Notes: generated by a model not told the origin, from the sequence alone. A DNA stretch of 64,000 bases from JBAPUB01 sp049282455 (GCA_049282455.1 JBAPUB010000029.1:5408-69407), one strand, 5' to 3'. Positions 43,870 through 52,890 are shown, counted from the first letter of the stretch. A program made the numbers and translations.

Positions 43870-43873
43870 GGAC

Positions 43874-44488
43874 CTACTCCTTGTTCTTATTGGTGGCGCC
43901 GGATCGTTCGTCCCGGTCGGCCTGTTGCGTGGGGGTGCTGGCACGCTCAGTGGCGATCAGCTCGTTGAGCCATCGCACCTCGCGTTCCACGGACTCCAGG
44001 CCGTGGCGCTGCAGTTCGAGGGTGTAGCTGTCGACACGTTCGCGGGTACGGGTAGCCGCGACGCGCACGTTGTCGAGGCGCTCCTCGAGCCGGCTTCGCC
44101 GACCTTCGAGAATGCGCAGTCGGGTGTCCGCGTCGGTTCGGGCGAAGAAGGCGAAGTGGACCCCGAAGCTCTCGTCCTCCCAGGCGGCAGGTCCGGCTTC
44201 GGCGAGCATCTCCCCGAACCGCTCCTTGCCCTCGGCGGTGAGCTGGTAGACGATCCGGGCCCGACGTCCCGACAGCGCCGGGGCACCAGCAGGGTCTGCG
44301 TCGGACTCGGCGATCCAGCCCAGGGCGACCAGCTGCTTCAGGCAGGGGTACAGCGAGCCGTAGCTGAAGGCCCGGAAGGTGCCCAGCAGGGCGTTGAGCC
44401 GCTTGCGCAGCTCGTATCCGTGCATCGGAGACTCGTGCAGCAGGCCGAGGACGGCCAGCTCGAGGGCGCCGCTGCTTCGCCGGCTCAT
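43874..44488 (-). CDS. PadR family transcriptional regulator
   Basis: The 204-residue protein has an N-terminal winged helix (LAVLGLLHESPMHGYELRKRL, FSYGSLYPCLKQLVALGWI) and a C-terminal coiled-coil dimerisation domain. PadR proteins repress their own promoters and neighbours in response to ligands. ATG 44488 is set by AGGAGGG upstream. It is the first gene of PadR-ino1 and sits directly next to a palindromic operator. The same pair occurs in mycobacteria and Streptomyces. Confidence 0.93.
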   Translation of the reverse strand: MSRRSSGALELAVLGLLHESPMHGYELRKRLNALLGTFRAFSYGSLYPCLKQLVALGWIAESDADPAGAPALSGRRARIVYQLTAEGKERFGEMLAEAGPAAWEDESFGVHFAFFARTDADTRLRILEGRRSRLEERLDNVRVAATRTRERVDSYTLELQRHGLESVEREVRWLNELIATERASTPTQQADRDERSGATNKNKE

Positions 44489-44506
44489 CGGGTCCCTCCT
44501 GGCGCA

Positions 44507-44531
44507 TTCGATATATCGAACCGATACATCG
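44507..44531. promoter_or_regulatory. Palindromic operator, probable PadR autoregulatory site
   Basis: The perfect palindrome TTCGATATATCGAA (44507-44520) is followed directly by a related sequence CGATACATCG (44522-44531). Both lie 19-43 bases upstream of the PadR start codon, in one of the few AT-rich spots of the region. PadR regulators typically bind such ATA/TAT palindromes. Assignment to this PadR is by position. Confidence 0.7.
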
Positions 44532-44607
44532 AGTCGATGGGTCGCCACGATAGCCCGCGCCGCCGACCGGCGCAAACGCGGCCCGCGCGGGACCGGGTGG
44601 CAAAACG

Positions 44608-44613
44608 TAGGCT
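44608..44613 (+). promoter_or_regulatory. Probable -10 element of the DUF5318 gene
   Basis: TAGGCT ends six bases before the GTG start at 44620, with no Shine-Dalgarno, consistent with a leaderless transcript. No clear -35 element was found. Confidence 0.4.
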
Positions 44614-44619
44614 GGTGCG

Positions 44620-45033
44620 GTGCTCGGCAAGCGGTCGGTCACCGACTACACGCTGCAGCGCCGCGCGACGCTCGCGGCGCTGTCTCGAGGGGCGGCTTCG
44701 ACCACCGACGTGTGCGACGCCGACCCGTACCTGCTTCGGGCCGCCCACCACCATGGCGAGCTGACGTCTCGGCCGTGCCCGGTCTGCCGCAAGCGTCGAC
44801 TCAGCGAGCTGCACTACGTCTACGGTGACGAGCTGGGCCCCTACCAGGGGCGGATCAAGCACCCGCGTGAGCTGGCCGTGATGGCCACCGAGCACGGGGA
44901 GTTCCGGGTCTACGTGGTCGAGGTCTGCACCGAGTGCTCATGGAACCACCTCGCCGTGTCCTACGTCCTTGGTGACGGGGAGCCGCGTCGTCCGCTTCGT
45001 GCCCGTCGGGGAGACTCTCCACCGAACCCCTAG
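44620..45033 (+). CDS. DUF5318 zinc-ribbon protein
   Basis: The 137-residue protein has two Cys pairs, CPVCRKRRL and CTECSWN, about 42 residues apart, forming a likely zinc ribbon. HYVYGDELGPYQGRIKHPRE lies between them. It corresponds to the conserved actinobacterial DUF5318 protein located between ino1/padR and ponA (Rv0049 position). Function is unknown. GTG start without a ribosome site suggests leaderless translation. Confidence 0.85.
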   Translation: MLGKRSVTDYTLQRRATLAALSRGAASTTDVCDADPYLLRAAHHHGELTSRPCPVCRKRRLSELHYVYGDELGPYQGRIKHPRELAVMATEHGEFRVYVVEVCTECSWNHLAVSYVLGDGEPRRPLRARRGDSPPNP

Positions 45034-45110
45034 CTGCTGGTACCTGCTGAACCGACGCGACGAGCGGATCGAACGGCGCAGTCTGAGAGTGCGCGCCGGC
45101 CGAGCTCAAG

Positions 45111-45160
45111 CGAACCAATGCTGACGAACCGATGATGACGAACCGATGCTGACGAACCGA
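45111..45160. repeat. 14-bp tandem repeat before the penicillin-binding protein gene
   Basis: The unit CGAACCGATGMTGA is repeated about 3.6 times (45111-45124 with one change, 45125-45138, 45139-45152, partial 45153-45160). It ends ten bases before the GTG start of the penicillin-binding protein gene, where the leader and ribosome-binding region must lie. Copy changes would alter that leader. Confidence 0.9.
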
Positions 45161-45170
45161 GAGGACCTCC

Positions 45171-47285
45171 GTGGGAGTCGACTACCCCCGCAGCCACAAG
45201 CGCGGGTGGCGCCGGTTCGTGCCGTCATGGCGGCAGTGGCTGATTCTGATCGGTGCCGGGTTCATGGCCCTTGTGACGCTGTTCGTGGTGCTGTACGTCG
45301 CCATCGACGTGCCCGCACCCAACGACCTGGCCGAGGCCCAGAGCTCGACGATCTACTACGACGACGCCAAGCACCAGCTCGGAACCTTCGCCGAAGTGAA
45401 CCGCCAGTCGATTCCCCTGTCGGAGGTTCCGCAGCACGTGCAGGATGCCGTGCTCGCTGCCGAGGACCGGTCGTTCTACCGCAACCGTGGAGTCTCCCTG
45501 ACCGGGATCGGGCGCGCGGTGATCAACAACCTCACCGGCGGGGACACCCAGGGCGGCTCGACGATCACCCAGCAGTACGCGCGTAACGCGTTCCTCACCC
45601 AGGACCGCACCTGGTCGCGCAAGATCAAAGAGCTGGTCGTCGCGTTGAAGCTCGACCGTGAGCTGAGCAAGCAGCAGATCCTGGAGGACTACCTCAACAC
45701 CATCTACTTCGGTCGCGGTGCCTACGGCATCGAAGCGGCGAGCCAGGCGTTCTTCGACCGGCCCGCGTCACAGCTGACCGTGGCCCAGGGGGCAGAGCTG
45801 GCCGCCATGATCCGTGCGCCGAGCTCCTACGACCCGGCTCAGGGCCGCGACGCCAAGCAGGCACTCAAGGCCCGGGTCCTCGACTACGTCGTCCCTGGGA
45901 TGGTGTCCGAGGGGTGGCTGACACCGAGTGCGGCCGCCAAGGTTCGCCTGGCGCCGGTCATCGCCCCGACCTCCCTCAACGCCTACGCCGGTACCAACGG
46001 CTACCTCATGCAGTACGTGAAGGACGAGCTGAAGTCCCTGGGCTTCTCCCAGCAGGAGCTCGACACCGGCGGCCTGACGGTGATCACGACTTTCGACAAG
46101 CAGGCGCAGACCGCGGCCGTCGCCGCGGTCCAGAACAACTTCCCGACCTACGACATCGCCGGCGTGCAGGCCGGGCTCGCCTCGGTCGAACCGGGAACGG
46201 GCGCTCTGCGCGCCATCTATGGCGGCAAGAACTACCTGCGCCGCTACGTCAACAACGCAACCGCCGAACAACCCGTCGGGTCGACCTTCAAGGCGTTCAC
46301 GACCGCAGCAGCTCTGCAGGACGGCTACACGTACTCCGACACGTTCTGGGGCAACACGCCGTACGTGATCCCCGGGACGGGGATCGAGATCCACAACCAG
46401 GGAGACGAGAGCTACGGGAGCCAGATCAGCCTGCTCACGGCGCTGGAGAACTCCGTCAACACCGCGTTCGTCAACCTCAACGTCGAGATGGGCCCCCAGA
46501 AGGCGGTCGACGCCGCGATCGCTGCGGGCATCCCCGCCGACGCCCCCGACCTGTCCGCCGTGCCGGCCGTCACGATCGGCCCGGTCGCGGCGTCACCGAT
46601 CCAGATGGCGGGTGCCTACGCCACCTTTGCGGCCCAGGGCCAGCAGGTGACGCCGTACAGCGTGCAGGAGGTCCGCTCGGCAAGTGGAGCGGTCCTCTAC
46701 TCGGCCCCGACTGCGACGGTGGACGCCTTCCCCGCCGACATTGCCAACGAGGTGACCTACGGCTTGACCCAGGTCGTGGCCAACGGCACGGGGTACAACG
46801 CCCAGAGCCTGGGCCGGCCCGCCGCAGGCAAGACCGGGAACCACCAGGGGCTCACCGCGTGGTTCGTCGGGTACACCCCTCAGCTGTCCACGGCCGTGAT
46901 GTTCTACCGCGACCTGCCTAACGACCACCAGGCTCCGCTCAACGGTGTCGGCGGCATGTCCGTCTTCACCGGAGCCGAGTACCCGACCCGGATCTGGACG
47001 GCGTACATGGGGGCGGCGCTGGCCGGGAAGCCGGTGCTGTCGTTCCCGCCGCCCCCGCAGCCGGTGGTCACCGCCACCCCGACCCCGACCCCGACCCCGA
47101 CGAAGAGCGCGACCCCGACGCCGACCCCGACCCCAACGCCGACCCCGACCCCGACGACCACCTCGGGAACGCCCAGCCCGACACCGACGTCTCCATCGCC
47201 CAGCCCGACCTCCACCCCTGCGGTGCCCGGACCAGCGAAGTCGGGGCTGGGTCAACCGGCGCCCCGCGTGGCGGCGAGCGGCTGA
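45171..47285 (+). CDS. ponA: Bifunctional penicillin-binding protein (class A, PonA-type)
   Basis: The 704-residue enzyme polymerises and cross-links peptidoglycan. It has a membrane anchor (LILIGAGFMALVTLFVVLYV, 24-43), a GT51 domain with AAEDRSFYRNRG (Glu98), GGSTITQQYARN and DYLNTIYFGRGAYGIEA, then a transpeptidase with STFK (Ser371), SVN (428-430) and KTG (554-556). The C-terminal 75 residues are a Pro/Thr repeat tail encoded by low-complexity CCGACC runs (about 47075-47160), likely spanning the wall. GTG start. The gene order matches Rv0050. Confidence 0.96.
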   Translation: MGVDYPRSHKRGWRRFVPSWRQWLILIGAGFMALVTLFVVLYVAIDVPAPNDLAEAQSSTIYYDDAKHQLGTFAEVNRQSIPLSEVPQHVQDAVLAAEDRSFYRNRGVSLTGIGRAVINNLTGGDTQGGSTITQQYARNAFLTQDRTWSRKIKELVVALKLDRELSKQQILEDYLNTIYFGRGAYGIEAASQAFFDRPASQLTVAQGAELAAMIRAPSSYDPAQGRDAKQALKARVLDYVVPGMVSEGWLTPSAAAKVRLAPVIAPTSLNAYAGTNGYLMQYVKDELKSLGFSQQELDTGGLTVITTFDKQAQTAAVAAVQNNFPTYDIAGVQAGLASVEPGTGALRAIYGGKNYLRRYVNNATAEQPVGSTFKAFTTAAALQDGYTYSDTFWGNTPYVIPGTGIEIHNQGDESYGSQISLLTALENSVNTAFVNLNVEMGPQKAVDAAIAAGIPADAPDLSAVPAVTIGPVAASPIQMAGAYATFAAQGQQVTPYSVQEVRSASGAVLYSAPTATVDAFPADIANEVTYGLTQVVANGTGYNAQSLGRPAAGKTGNHQGLTAWFVGYTPQLSTAVMFYRDLPNDHQAPLNGVGGMSVFTGAEYPTRIWTAYMGAALAGKPVLSFPPPPQPVVTATPTPTPTPTKSATPTPTPTPTPTPTPTTTSGTPSPTPTSPSPSPTSTPAVPGPAKSGLGQPAPRVAASG

Positions 47286-47302
47286 CCGGGCAGGATGGCG
47301 GG

Positions 47303-48775
47303 GTGAGCGCCGACCCCCTGCAGAGTCAGCAGTGGGTGCTCCCCAGCCGTGACGACCCGGTGGTCGCTGGGGCCAGCGAGCTCATCGGCGGCCCGGTCGG
47401 GCGCCGGGCGGTCGTCGGCGGCTCGTGGTGGACGCCGATGCGGGTTGTCCTGGTCCTGGTCGTCCTGGCGAGCCTGCTCGGCGTCCTCGCCGACGAGCCC
47501 TGCCGCAAGTCGGCCTGGTCGGACTCGACCAAGCAGTACACCCACGCGTGCTACAGCGACGTCGTGCCGCTGTTCTGGGGACGCGGCCTGGCCGACCACC
47601 TGGTCCCCTACTTCAGCGACACGACTGGGACGACGGCCGAGCCCGTCGAGTACCCGGTGCTCACCGGACTGGCGATGTGGTTCACCTCGCTCGCCGTTCC
47701 CTCGACCGGGTCGCCCACGTACCGGGGTCGGCTCTACTACGACATCAACGCCGGGGTGGCACTCGTCCTTGCGATGCTCACGGTGTGGGCCACCGCCTTG
47801 CTGGCACGCCGGCGGGTGTGGGACGCCGCGATGGTGGCGGTGGCGCCGGGGTTGATCCTCACGGCGACGATCAACTGGGACCTCTGGGCGGTGGCGCTCA
47901 CAGCGGTGGCGATGCTGGCCTGGTCCCGGCGCTACGAGTTCAGCGCTGGACTGCTGCTCGGTCTCGCAGTGTCCGCGAAGTTCTACCCGCTGTTCCTGCT
48001 GGGTCCTCTGCTCGTCCTGTGCGTGCGCGCGGCACGTCCGCGGGCCTTCACGCTGGCGCTGCTCGGGACGGTCCTGAGCTGGGTGGCGCTGAACGTTCCG
48101 ATCATGGTCACCCACTGGGACAACTGGCTGCGGTTCTACCAGCTGTCCAGGGACAGAGGCGCCGACTACGGGTCGATCTGGCTCGTGATCACCGGCACCG
48201 GCCACTCGATGACGCTCGACGCGATCAACAAGTGGGGCATGGCGAGCTTCGCGGCGCTGTGTCTCGCGATCGCCGTCCTGGCTCTGCTGGCTCCACGGCG
48301 TCCGAGGTTCGCCCAGCTCGCATTCCTCGTCGTTGCCAGCTTCGTTCTCACGAACAAGGTCTACTCACCGCAGTACGTGCTGTGGCTGATCCCCCTGGCC
48401 GTGCTGGCACGGCCCCGCTGGCGCGACTTCATCTGGTGGCAGGGAGTCGAAGTCGTCTACTTCTTGGCCGTGTGGTGGTACATCCACGGCTTCACCAACC
48501 CCGACCGTGCGTTACCGGCCACGAGCTACTACCTGGTGGTCGGCCTCCACCTGCTGGCCACTGCGGTCCTGTGCGGCTTCGTGGTCCGAGACGTCTGGCT
48601 TCCCAGGTACGACGTGGTGCGGCGCGACGACGTCGACGACCCCAGCGGCGGCGTTCTCGACGGTGCGTCCGACCGCATCACGCTTGGGCCGTGGGCGAGG
48701 CGTCAGCGCACTGCCGCGAGTGGCAGTGACCAGCACTCGTCGACGGTCCCTGACGACATCCCGACACGGCGGTAG
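47303..48775 (+). CDS. GT87/DUF2029 family integral membrane glycosyltransferase
   Basis: The 490-residue protein has ten or more hydrophobic segments (for example MRVVLVLVVLASLLGVLA and LALLGTVLSWVALNVPIMV) with conserved charged loops such as DVVPLFWGRGL and KVYSPQYVLWLIPLAVL. These fit the polyprenyl-phosphate-mannose-dependent alpha-mannosyltransferase family GT87. It corresponds to Rv0051, beside ponA. It likely acts on the outer face of the membrane in envelope glycan synthesis; the acceptor is unknown. GTG start. Confidence 0.85.
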   Translation: MSADPLQSQQWVLPSRDDPVVAGASELIGGPVGRRAVVGGSWWTPMRVVLVLVVLASLLGVLADEPCRKSAWSDSTKQYTHACYSDVVPLFWGRGLADHLVPYFSDTTGTTAEPVEYPVLTGLAMWFTSLAVPSTGSPTYRGRLYYDINAGVALVLAMLTVWATALLARRRVWDAAMVAVAPGLILTATINWDLWAVALTAVAMLAWSRRYEFSAGLLLGLAVSAKFYPLFLLGPLLVLCVRAARPRAFTLALLGTVLSWVALNVPIMVTHWDNWLRFYQLSRDRGADYGSIWLVITGTGHSMTLDAINKWGMASFAALCLAIAVLALLAPRRPRFAQLAFLVVASFVLTNKVYSPQYVLWLIPLAVLARPRWRDFIWWQGVEVVYFLAVWWYIHGFTNPDRALPATSYYLVVGLHLLATAVLCGFVVRDVWLPRYDVVRRDDVDDPSGGVLDGASDRITLGPWARRQRTAASGSDQHSSTVPDDIPTRR

Positions 48776-49370
48776 AGCCGGTCGGCCCCGGTCCGGTTTC
48801 CTACCTGTACGTGCAGCTTCGCCTGGTGCCAGCCTGTGGCTCTGAACCGTCTGAACGACTCGTGCAGGAGAGCCTTGCCCAGCCCCTGGCCCCGAGCCCG
48901 ACGGACGACGCCGAGCGTGCCGACGTAGCCGCACGGCTCTTTGTCGATCTTGACGGAGTTCAGTGCCAGACCGACCGCACCGACGTCGTCGACCGCGAGC
49001 AGTGACAAGTCGGGTCGCACGGTCGGCATCGTCTGCACCATGTGGAGAAAGTCGTCGACGGGCGTGACGTAGTCACCGTCGTGGTCGCCGCAGGACGCTC
49101 GCTGGTCGGTTTCAGCGCGAGATGCAGCTGCGCGGTGGACCAGGGTTCGGATGTCGTGACGAAGACTGCCCCGACCGCGTCCCCTTGACCGTCGACGAGC
49201 AGGCGAGGATCACGTTCGAGGTCGGTGCTGGGGAACCGCAGTATCGACTCGAGCTCGTCTGGGGTGAAGACGTCCTCGTTCCGGAACATCCGGTTCCCGG
49301 CGTTGACGAGCGCGGTCACCACCGTTGTGTCGTCGTAGGTGAGGGGTCGCAGGGTCCACGTGCCGTCCAT
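48703..49370 (-). pseudogene. GNAT acetyltransferase, frameshifted
   Basis: Two overlapping minus-strand frames encode the halves of one GNAT protein. The first starts at ATG 49370 with AAGGGGA upstream (MDGTWTLRPLTYDDTTVVTA) and stays GNAT-like to about 49095. The second continues as GDHDGDYVTPVDDFLHMVQT and carries the acetyl-CoA motif RRARGQGLGKALL, ending at 48703. Adding one base near 49088-49093 would restore a continuous protein of about 222 residues. The last 73 bases overlap the GT87 3' end. It may be a recent pseudogene or a sequencing error. Confidence 0.8.
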
Positions 49371-49411
49371 CGATCCCCTTCCCTCGCGCCGTCGCCCGGG
49401 TGCGTTGCGTT

Positions 49412-50449
49412 CTACTGAAGGACGACGCGGTCGAACAAGGCCGTCGTCATGCGCATGTCGACGTCGAGCTCGTCGCCGACGAGCGGTGGAGTCACGTCAC
49501 CCGGCAACAGCACCATCGAGACCTGCATGTGGGGCGGCTCGCCGAACCATCGTCTCTTCCCGGCGACGTAGAAGGGCGACAGCACCCGCCCCGCAGCCTC
49601 GAGCCCCCCCAGTGCCGCAGCCTTGGCTCGAGGCATCACACCGGCGACCGGGCGGGGTGCGCTCAGAGCGACGCCGTGCGAGGTGCCACCGGCAACGATC
49701 AGCAGGTGACCGTCACTGGGAGCCTTGCGCTGCCGGTAGCCGAATCGTTCACCGCGGCGAGTCGGGTGGACAGCCAGAACCGTGCCCCGTGCCTGGTAGG
49801 TGCGCGGAGGCCCGAGCCACAACCGGGTGCCGATGCGCGGTCGAAGGACAATGGCGGGGTGGCGGCGGCGGAGCGTCGCGAGCTCATCGTCACCGAGGTG
49901 GCTGACCCACAACGACGGGATCTCGACCCCGAGCCGAGTGAGGTGCTGGACCCAGTGAGACACCTCGTCGACCCGCGCGGTCTCGCCCTCGTCGAGCGGC
50001 AGATGCAGGGCGAAGCCGGCGAGGTTCAGCTGTCCGATGGTCGGTAGCGCGGCGACGAGCTCGTCGTGGTCGAGCCCGAACCGGTCCATGGAGGTCAGCA
50101 GCTCGACCACCACCCTGGTCGGTGACCCAGCCAGTGCGTGGACGGCCTCGACATGGCCGAGCGTCAGCACGAGCCGGTCGTCCAGCGGCGGCGGCGCGTC
50201 GATGATCGGGTGCCACGGGGTGAGCACGAGCACGTCCCCTGCGAAGCCGTCGTGCACCAGCTCGACCTCGGGGATCGTGCCGACCGCGAGGGTGTCGACA
50301 CCGAGCCTTTGGCACTGGTCGGCCAGCAGCTGGAGGCCGAACCCGTAGCCGTTCCCCTTGGCCACGGGGACCAGACCCGGCACGGCATCTCGAACGCTTT
50401 CAGCGTGGGCCCGCCAGTCGGCGGCATCGACGTAGAGTGAGAAGGTCAC
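49412..50449 (-). CDS. Alanine racemase-like PLP protein, catalytic Tyr replaced
   Basis: The 345-residue protein has the alanine racemase TIM barrel, with PLP lysine in VPVAKGNGYGFG (Lys31) and RPRIGTRLWLG, and a C-terminal domain ending PLVGDELDVDM. At the place of the racemase G-Y-A-D-G motif the sequence reads GGTSHG, so the catalytic tyrosine is Thr256, and the C-terminal S-M-D motif is SMV. Genuine racemase activity is therefore doubtful. It lies 3 bases from femX, with which it is transcribed, suggesting a role in peptidoglycan bridge building or amino-acid supply. Confidence 0.85.
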   Translation of the reverse strand: MTFSLYVDAADWRAHAESVRDAVPGLVPVAKGNGYGFGLQLLADQCQRLGVDTLAVGTIPEVELVHDGFAGDVLVLTPWHPIIDAPPPLDDRLVLTLGHVEAVHALAGSPTRVVVELLTSMDRFGLDHDELVAALPTIGQLNLAGFALHLPLDEGETARVDEVSHWVQHLTRLGVEIPSLWVSHLGDDELATLRRRHPAIVLRPRIGTRLWLGPPRTYQARGTVLAVHPTRRGERFGYRQRKAPSDGHLLIVAGGTSHGVALSAPRPVAGVMPRAKAAALGGLEAAGRVLSPFYVAGKRRWFGEPPHMQVSMVLLPGDVTPPLVGDELDVDMRMTTALFDRVVLQ

Positions 50450-50452
50450 GAG

Positions 50453-51568
50453 TCACCGCCTCGCCAGGTAGAGCTCGAAGGCCTTGTGCAGCGGGCCGTT
50501 GATCGGGAAGTCCCACTCACCGAGGTACTCGACGGCTTCGCCGCCCGTGCCGAGCTTGAAGCGGATGAGCCCGAACAAGGGGTCGTCCTCGCGCAGCGTG
50601 TCGGAGATGCCTCGCAAGTCGTAGACCGCCGCTCCAGCGGCGTGAGCGTCCACGAGCATGCGCCACTGAACGGCATTGCTGGGCCGCAGCTCGCGCTTGT
50701 GGTCGGCTGAGGCGCCATAGGAGTACCAGACGTGGTCACCCACGCGCACCCAGGTGGTGGCGGCCAGGACTTCGCCCTCGTGACGGGCGAGGTACAGGCG
50801 GATCCGGTCGTCGTCCTCGGCGTTCATCGAACGCCACATCTGCTGGAAGTAGCGCAGAGGTCGTGCGGTGAAGCCGTCACGTAGCGCGGTGACGGCGTAG
50901 ACCGCGTGGAAGGCGGCCAGGTCGTCGAACCCGCCGAGCTCGACGGTGACACCTGACTTCTCCGCCTTCCTGACGTTGCGCCGCCACAGCTGGTTGAAGC
51001 CGCTGAACAGGTCGTCGGTGCTGCGCCCAACGAGCGGAACCTGGAACACGTACCGGGGCTGAAGGTCGCCGAAGCCGGCTCCGCCGGCGTCGTTGCGACG
51101 CCAGCCGAGCACCTTCAGCTCGGCACCGACGTTCATCGCGTCTGCGTCGGTGACGTCGGGGCTGACGTCCCCGAGGCGGGTGGTGCCTGCGGCGATGGCG
51201 TCCTTGACCGAGGTGGCCGACCATCGACGAGTGACCAGCTGGGGTCCGATCTTGGCCGTGAACGCCTTGCTGCGTTTCAAGTGGGTGAGCAAGGGCTTGG
51301 TCACGGCCTCTGCCCCGTGGCGACGCCAGTCGATCACGGGTCCCTCGGGCAGGTAGGCGAAGTAGCGCTCGATCAGCGGCGTACGGCGGTAGAGAACGAG
51401 AGCAGCTCCGACCAGATGGTCGCCGTCGAACCAGCCGATGCTCTCGTGACGCCAGTCTGCCTTCACCTCACCCCAGGCCGGGGTCTGCAAGAACGAGCCA
51501 CTTGCGTCGACGACGAACGCCAGATGCTCGTCGTGAGCGATCGGTCGGACGGTCAGCGGTGTCGGCAC
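50453..51568 (-). CDS. femX: FemX-type peptidoglycan bridge aminoacyltransferase
   Basis: The 371-residue protein has two GNAT-like subdomains typical of Fem transferases. FLQTPAWGEVKADW, YLPEGPVIDWRR and PRYVFQVPLVG are seen early, and WRRNVRKAEKSGVTVELG and KLGTGGEAVEYLGEWDFP late. FemX enzymes add the first amino acid of the lipid II cross-bridge from aminoacyl-tRNA. GTG 51568 is taken; a longer frame would overlap xth. The ribosome site is weak. Ten bases downstream of xth and three before the racemase-like gene. Confidence 0.92.
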   Translation of the reverse strand: MPTPLTVRPIAHDEHLAFVVDASGSFLQTPAWGEVKADWRHESIGWFDGDHLVGAALVLYRRTPLIERYFAYLPEGPVIDWRRHGAEAVTKPLLTHLKRSKAFTAKIGPQLVTRRWSATSVKDAIAAGTTRLGDVSPDVTDADAMNVGAELKVLGWRRNDAGGAGFGDLQPRYVFQVPLVGRSTDDLFSGFNQLWRRNVRKAEKSGVTVELGGFDDLAAFHAVYAVTALRDGFTARPLRYFQQMWRSMNAEDDDRIRLYLARHEGEVLAATTWVRVGDHVWYSYGASADHKRELRPSNAVQWRMLVDAHAAGAAVYDLRGISDTLREDDPLFGLIRFKLGTGGEAVEYLGEWDFPINGPLHKAFELYLARR

Positions 51569-51578
51569 GGCCAGGAGC

Positions 51579-52376
51579 CTACGGAAGGCCCGGAACGTCG
51601 ACGTCGACGACGACCGGGGCGTGGTCGGAGGGCCCGCTCCCCTTCCGCGCCTCGCGGTCGACGTAGGCATCGGTGACGCCGGTGACGAATGCGGTGTTGC
51701 CGTAGACCAGGTCGATGCGCATCCCCTCGGCCTTGTGGAAGGCGCCGCCCCGGTAGTCCCAGAACGTGTATGGGTGCGGCCCTTTCATCGCCCGGGGCAT
51801 GACGTCGGTCAGGCCCAGGGCCCGCAGGTCGCTCAGTGCTGCCCGCTCGGCCGGTGTCACGTGGGTGGCTCCCTCGAACTTCGCGACGTCCCAGACGTCG
51901 TCGTCGGTCGGGGCCACGTTGAAGTCGCCGACGAGAACGAAGGGCGAGCTCGCCGCGGCCTCCCCGCGAACCGCATCGGTCAGCGCCGCCAACCACCGAA
52001 GCTTGTAGTCGTAGTGGGGGTTGTCCGGTTCGCGCCCGTTGGGGACGTACAGCGACCAGACCCGCACTCCGCCGCACGTGGCCCCCAGGGCGCGGGCCTC
52101 CAAGGTGGACGCGTCGGGGAACCCCGGGTCTCCGGCGAACCCGCGGGTGACGTCGTCCAGGCCCACCCGGGACACGATGGCGACCCCGTTCCACCGGCCC
52201 TGGCCCAGGTGGGCGACCTGGTAGCCCAGCGCCTCGACGGGCTCGGCGGGGAAGGCGTCGTCGGCCACCTTGGTCTCCTGCAGGCACACGACGTCGGGCG
52301 AGGCCAGCTCCAGCCACTGGACCAGGCGCGGCAGCCGCGCAGTGACCGAGTTCACGTTCCAGGTCGCGAGGCGCAT
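51579..52376 (-). CDS. xth: Exodeoxyribonuclease III (AP endonuclease)
   Basis: The 265-residue enzyme is a Mg-dependent EEP-family nuclease that cuts at abasic sites and removes 3' blocks. Signatures are RLATWNVNSVTARL, VVCLQETKV, YVPNGREPDNPHYDYK, LVGDFNVAPTDDDVWD and GPSDHAPVV. ATG 52376 is chosen because GGAGG lies eight bases upstream; longer frames lack this and extend into the rpsF promoter. It is the first gene of xth-femX-racemase-like. Confidence 0.95.
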   Translation of the reverse strand: MRLATWNVNSVTARLPRLVQWLELASPDVVCLQETKVADDAFPAEPVEALGYQVAHLGQGRWNGVAIVSRVGLDDVTRGFAGDPGFPDASTLEARALGATCGGVRVWSLYVPNGREPDNPHYDYKLRWLAALTDAVRGEAAASSPFVLVGDFNVAPTDDDVWDVAKFEGATHVTPAERAALSDLRALGLTDVMPRAMKGPHPYTFWDYRGGAFHKAEGMRIDLVYGNTAFVTGVTDAYVDREARKGSGPSDHAPVVVDVDVPGLP

Positions 52377-52599
52377 GGGGTGATCCTCCCAGCCCGCTGG
52401 ACCGGCGTCCCCAGGTGGAGTGGGCGGGAAGCCGTCCCCAGCCGATTTCAGATCTTCGGTCGTTGGCCGATACCCTGGCACCTTGTGCCGGGGCCAGTGA
52501 CCCGAGCGGGTCGCCACTTACGTTGGCGCCGGCACGACGCAACGCCCTCCTGCCACGGATGGACCGTGGCCGATCCAGTCCGAAGGAGGTTGGCGCCAC

Positions 52600-52890
52600 A
52601 TGCGTCAATACGAGCTCATGGTGATCCTCGACCCCGATCTCGAGGAGCGCACCGTAGCCCCCAGCCTCGACCAGTTCCTCAACGTGATCCGGCAGTCCGG
52701 CGGGACCGTGGACAAGGTCGACCTGTGGGGACGCCGTCGTCTCGCCTACGAGATCGACAAGAAGTCCGACGGGATCTACGCACTGGTCGACATGACCGCC
52801 GAGCCCGACGCGGTCAAGGAGCTCGACCGACAGCTCAACCTCAACGAGGCTGTGCTGCGTACCAAGGTCATGCGCCCGGACATGCGATAA
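52600..52890 (+). CDS. rpsF: 30S ribosomal protein S6
   Basis: The 96-residue protein MRQYELMVILDPDLEERTV is the canonical S6 start, and LWGRRRLAYEIDKKSDGIYA the core. It binds the central domain of 16S rRNA together with S18. A strong AAGGAGG precedes the ATG. The 223 bases upstream to xth contain the divergent promoters. First gene of rpsF-ssb-rpsR-rplI. Confidence 0.99.
   Translation: MRQYELMVILDPDLEERTVAPSLDQFLNVIRQSGGTVDKVDLWGRRRLAYEIDKKSDGIYALVDMTAEPDAVKELDRQLNLNEAVLRTKVMRPDMR

Noticed and set aside
47075..47160. CCGACC-rich array as a CRISPR or structural DNA repeat
   Set aside because: It is coding low complexity for the Pro/Thr tail of the penicillin-binding protein; there are no spacers.
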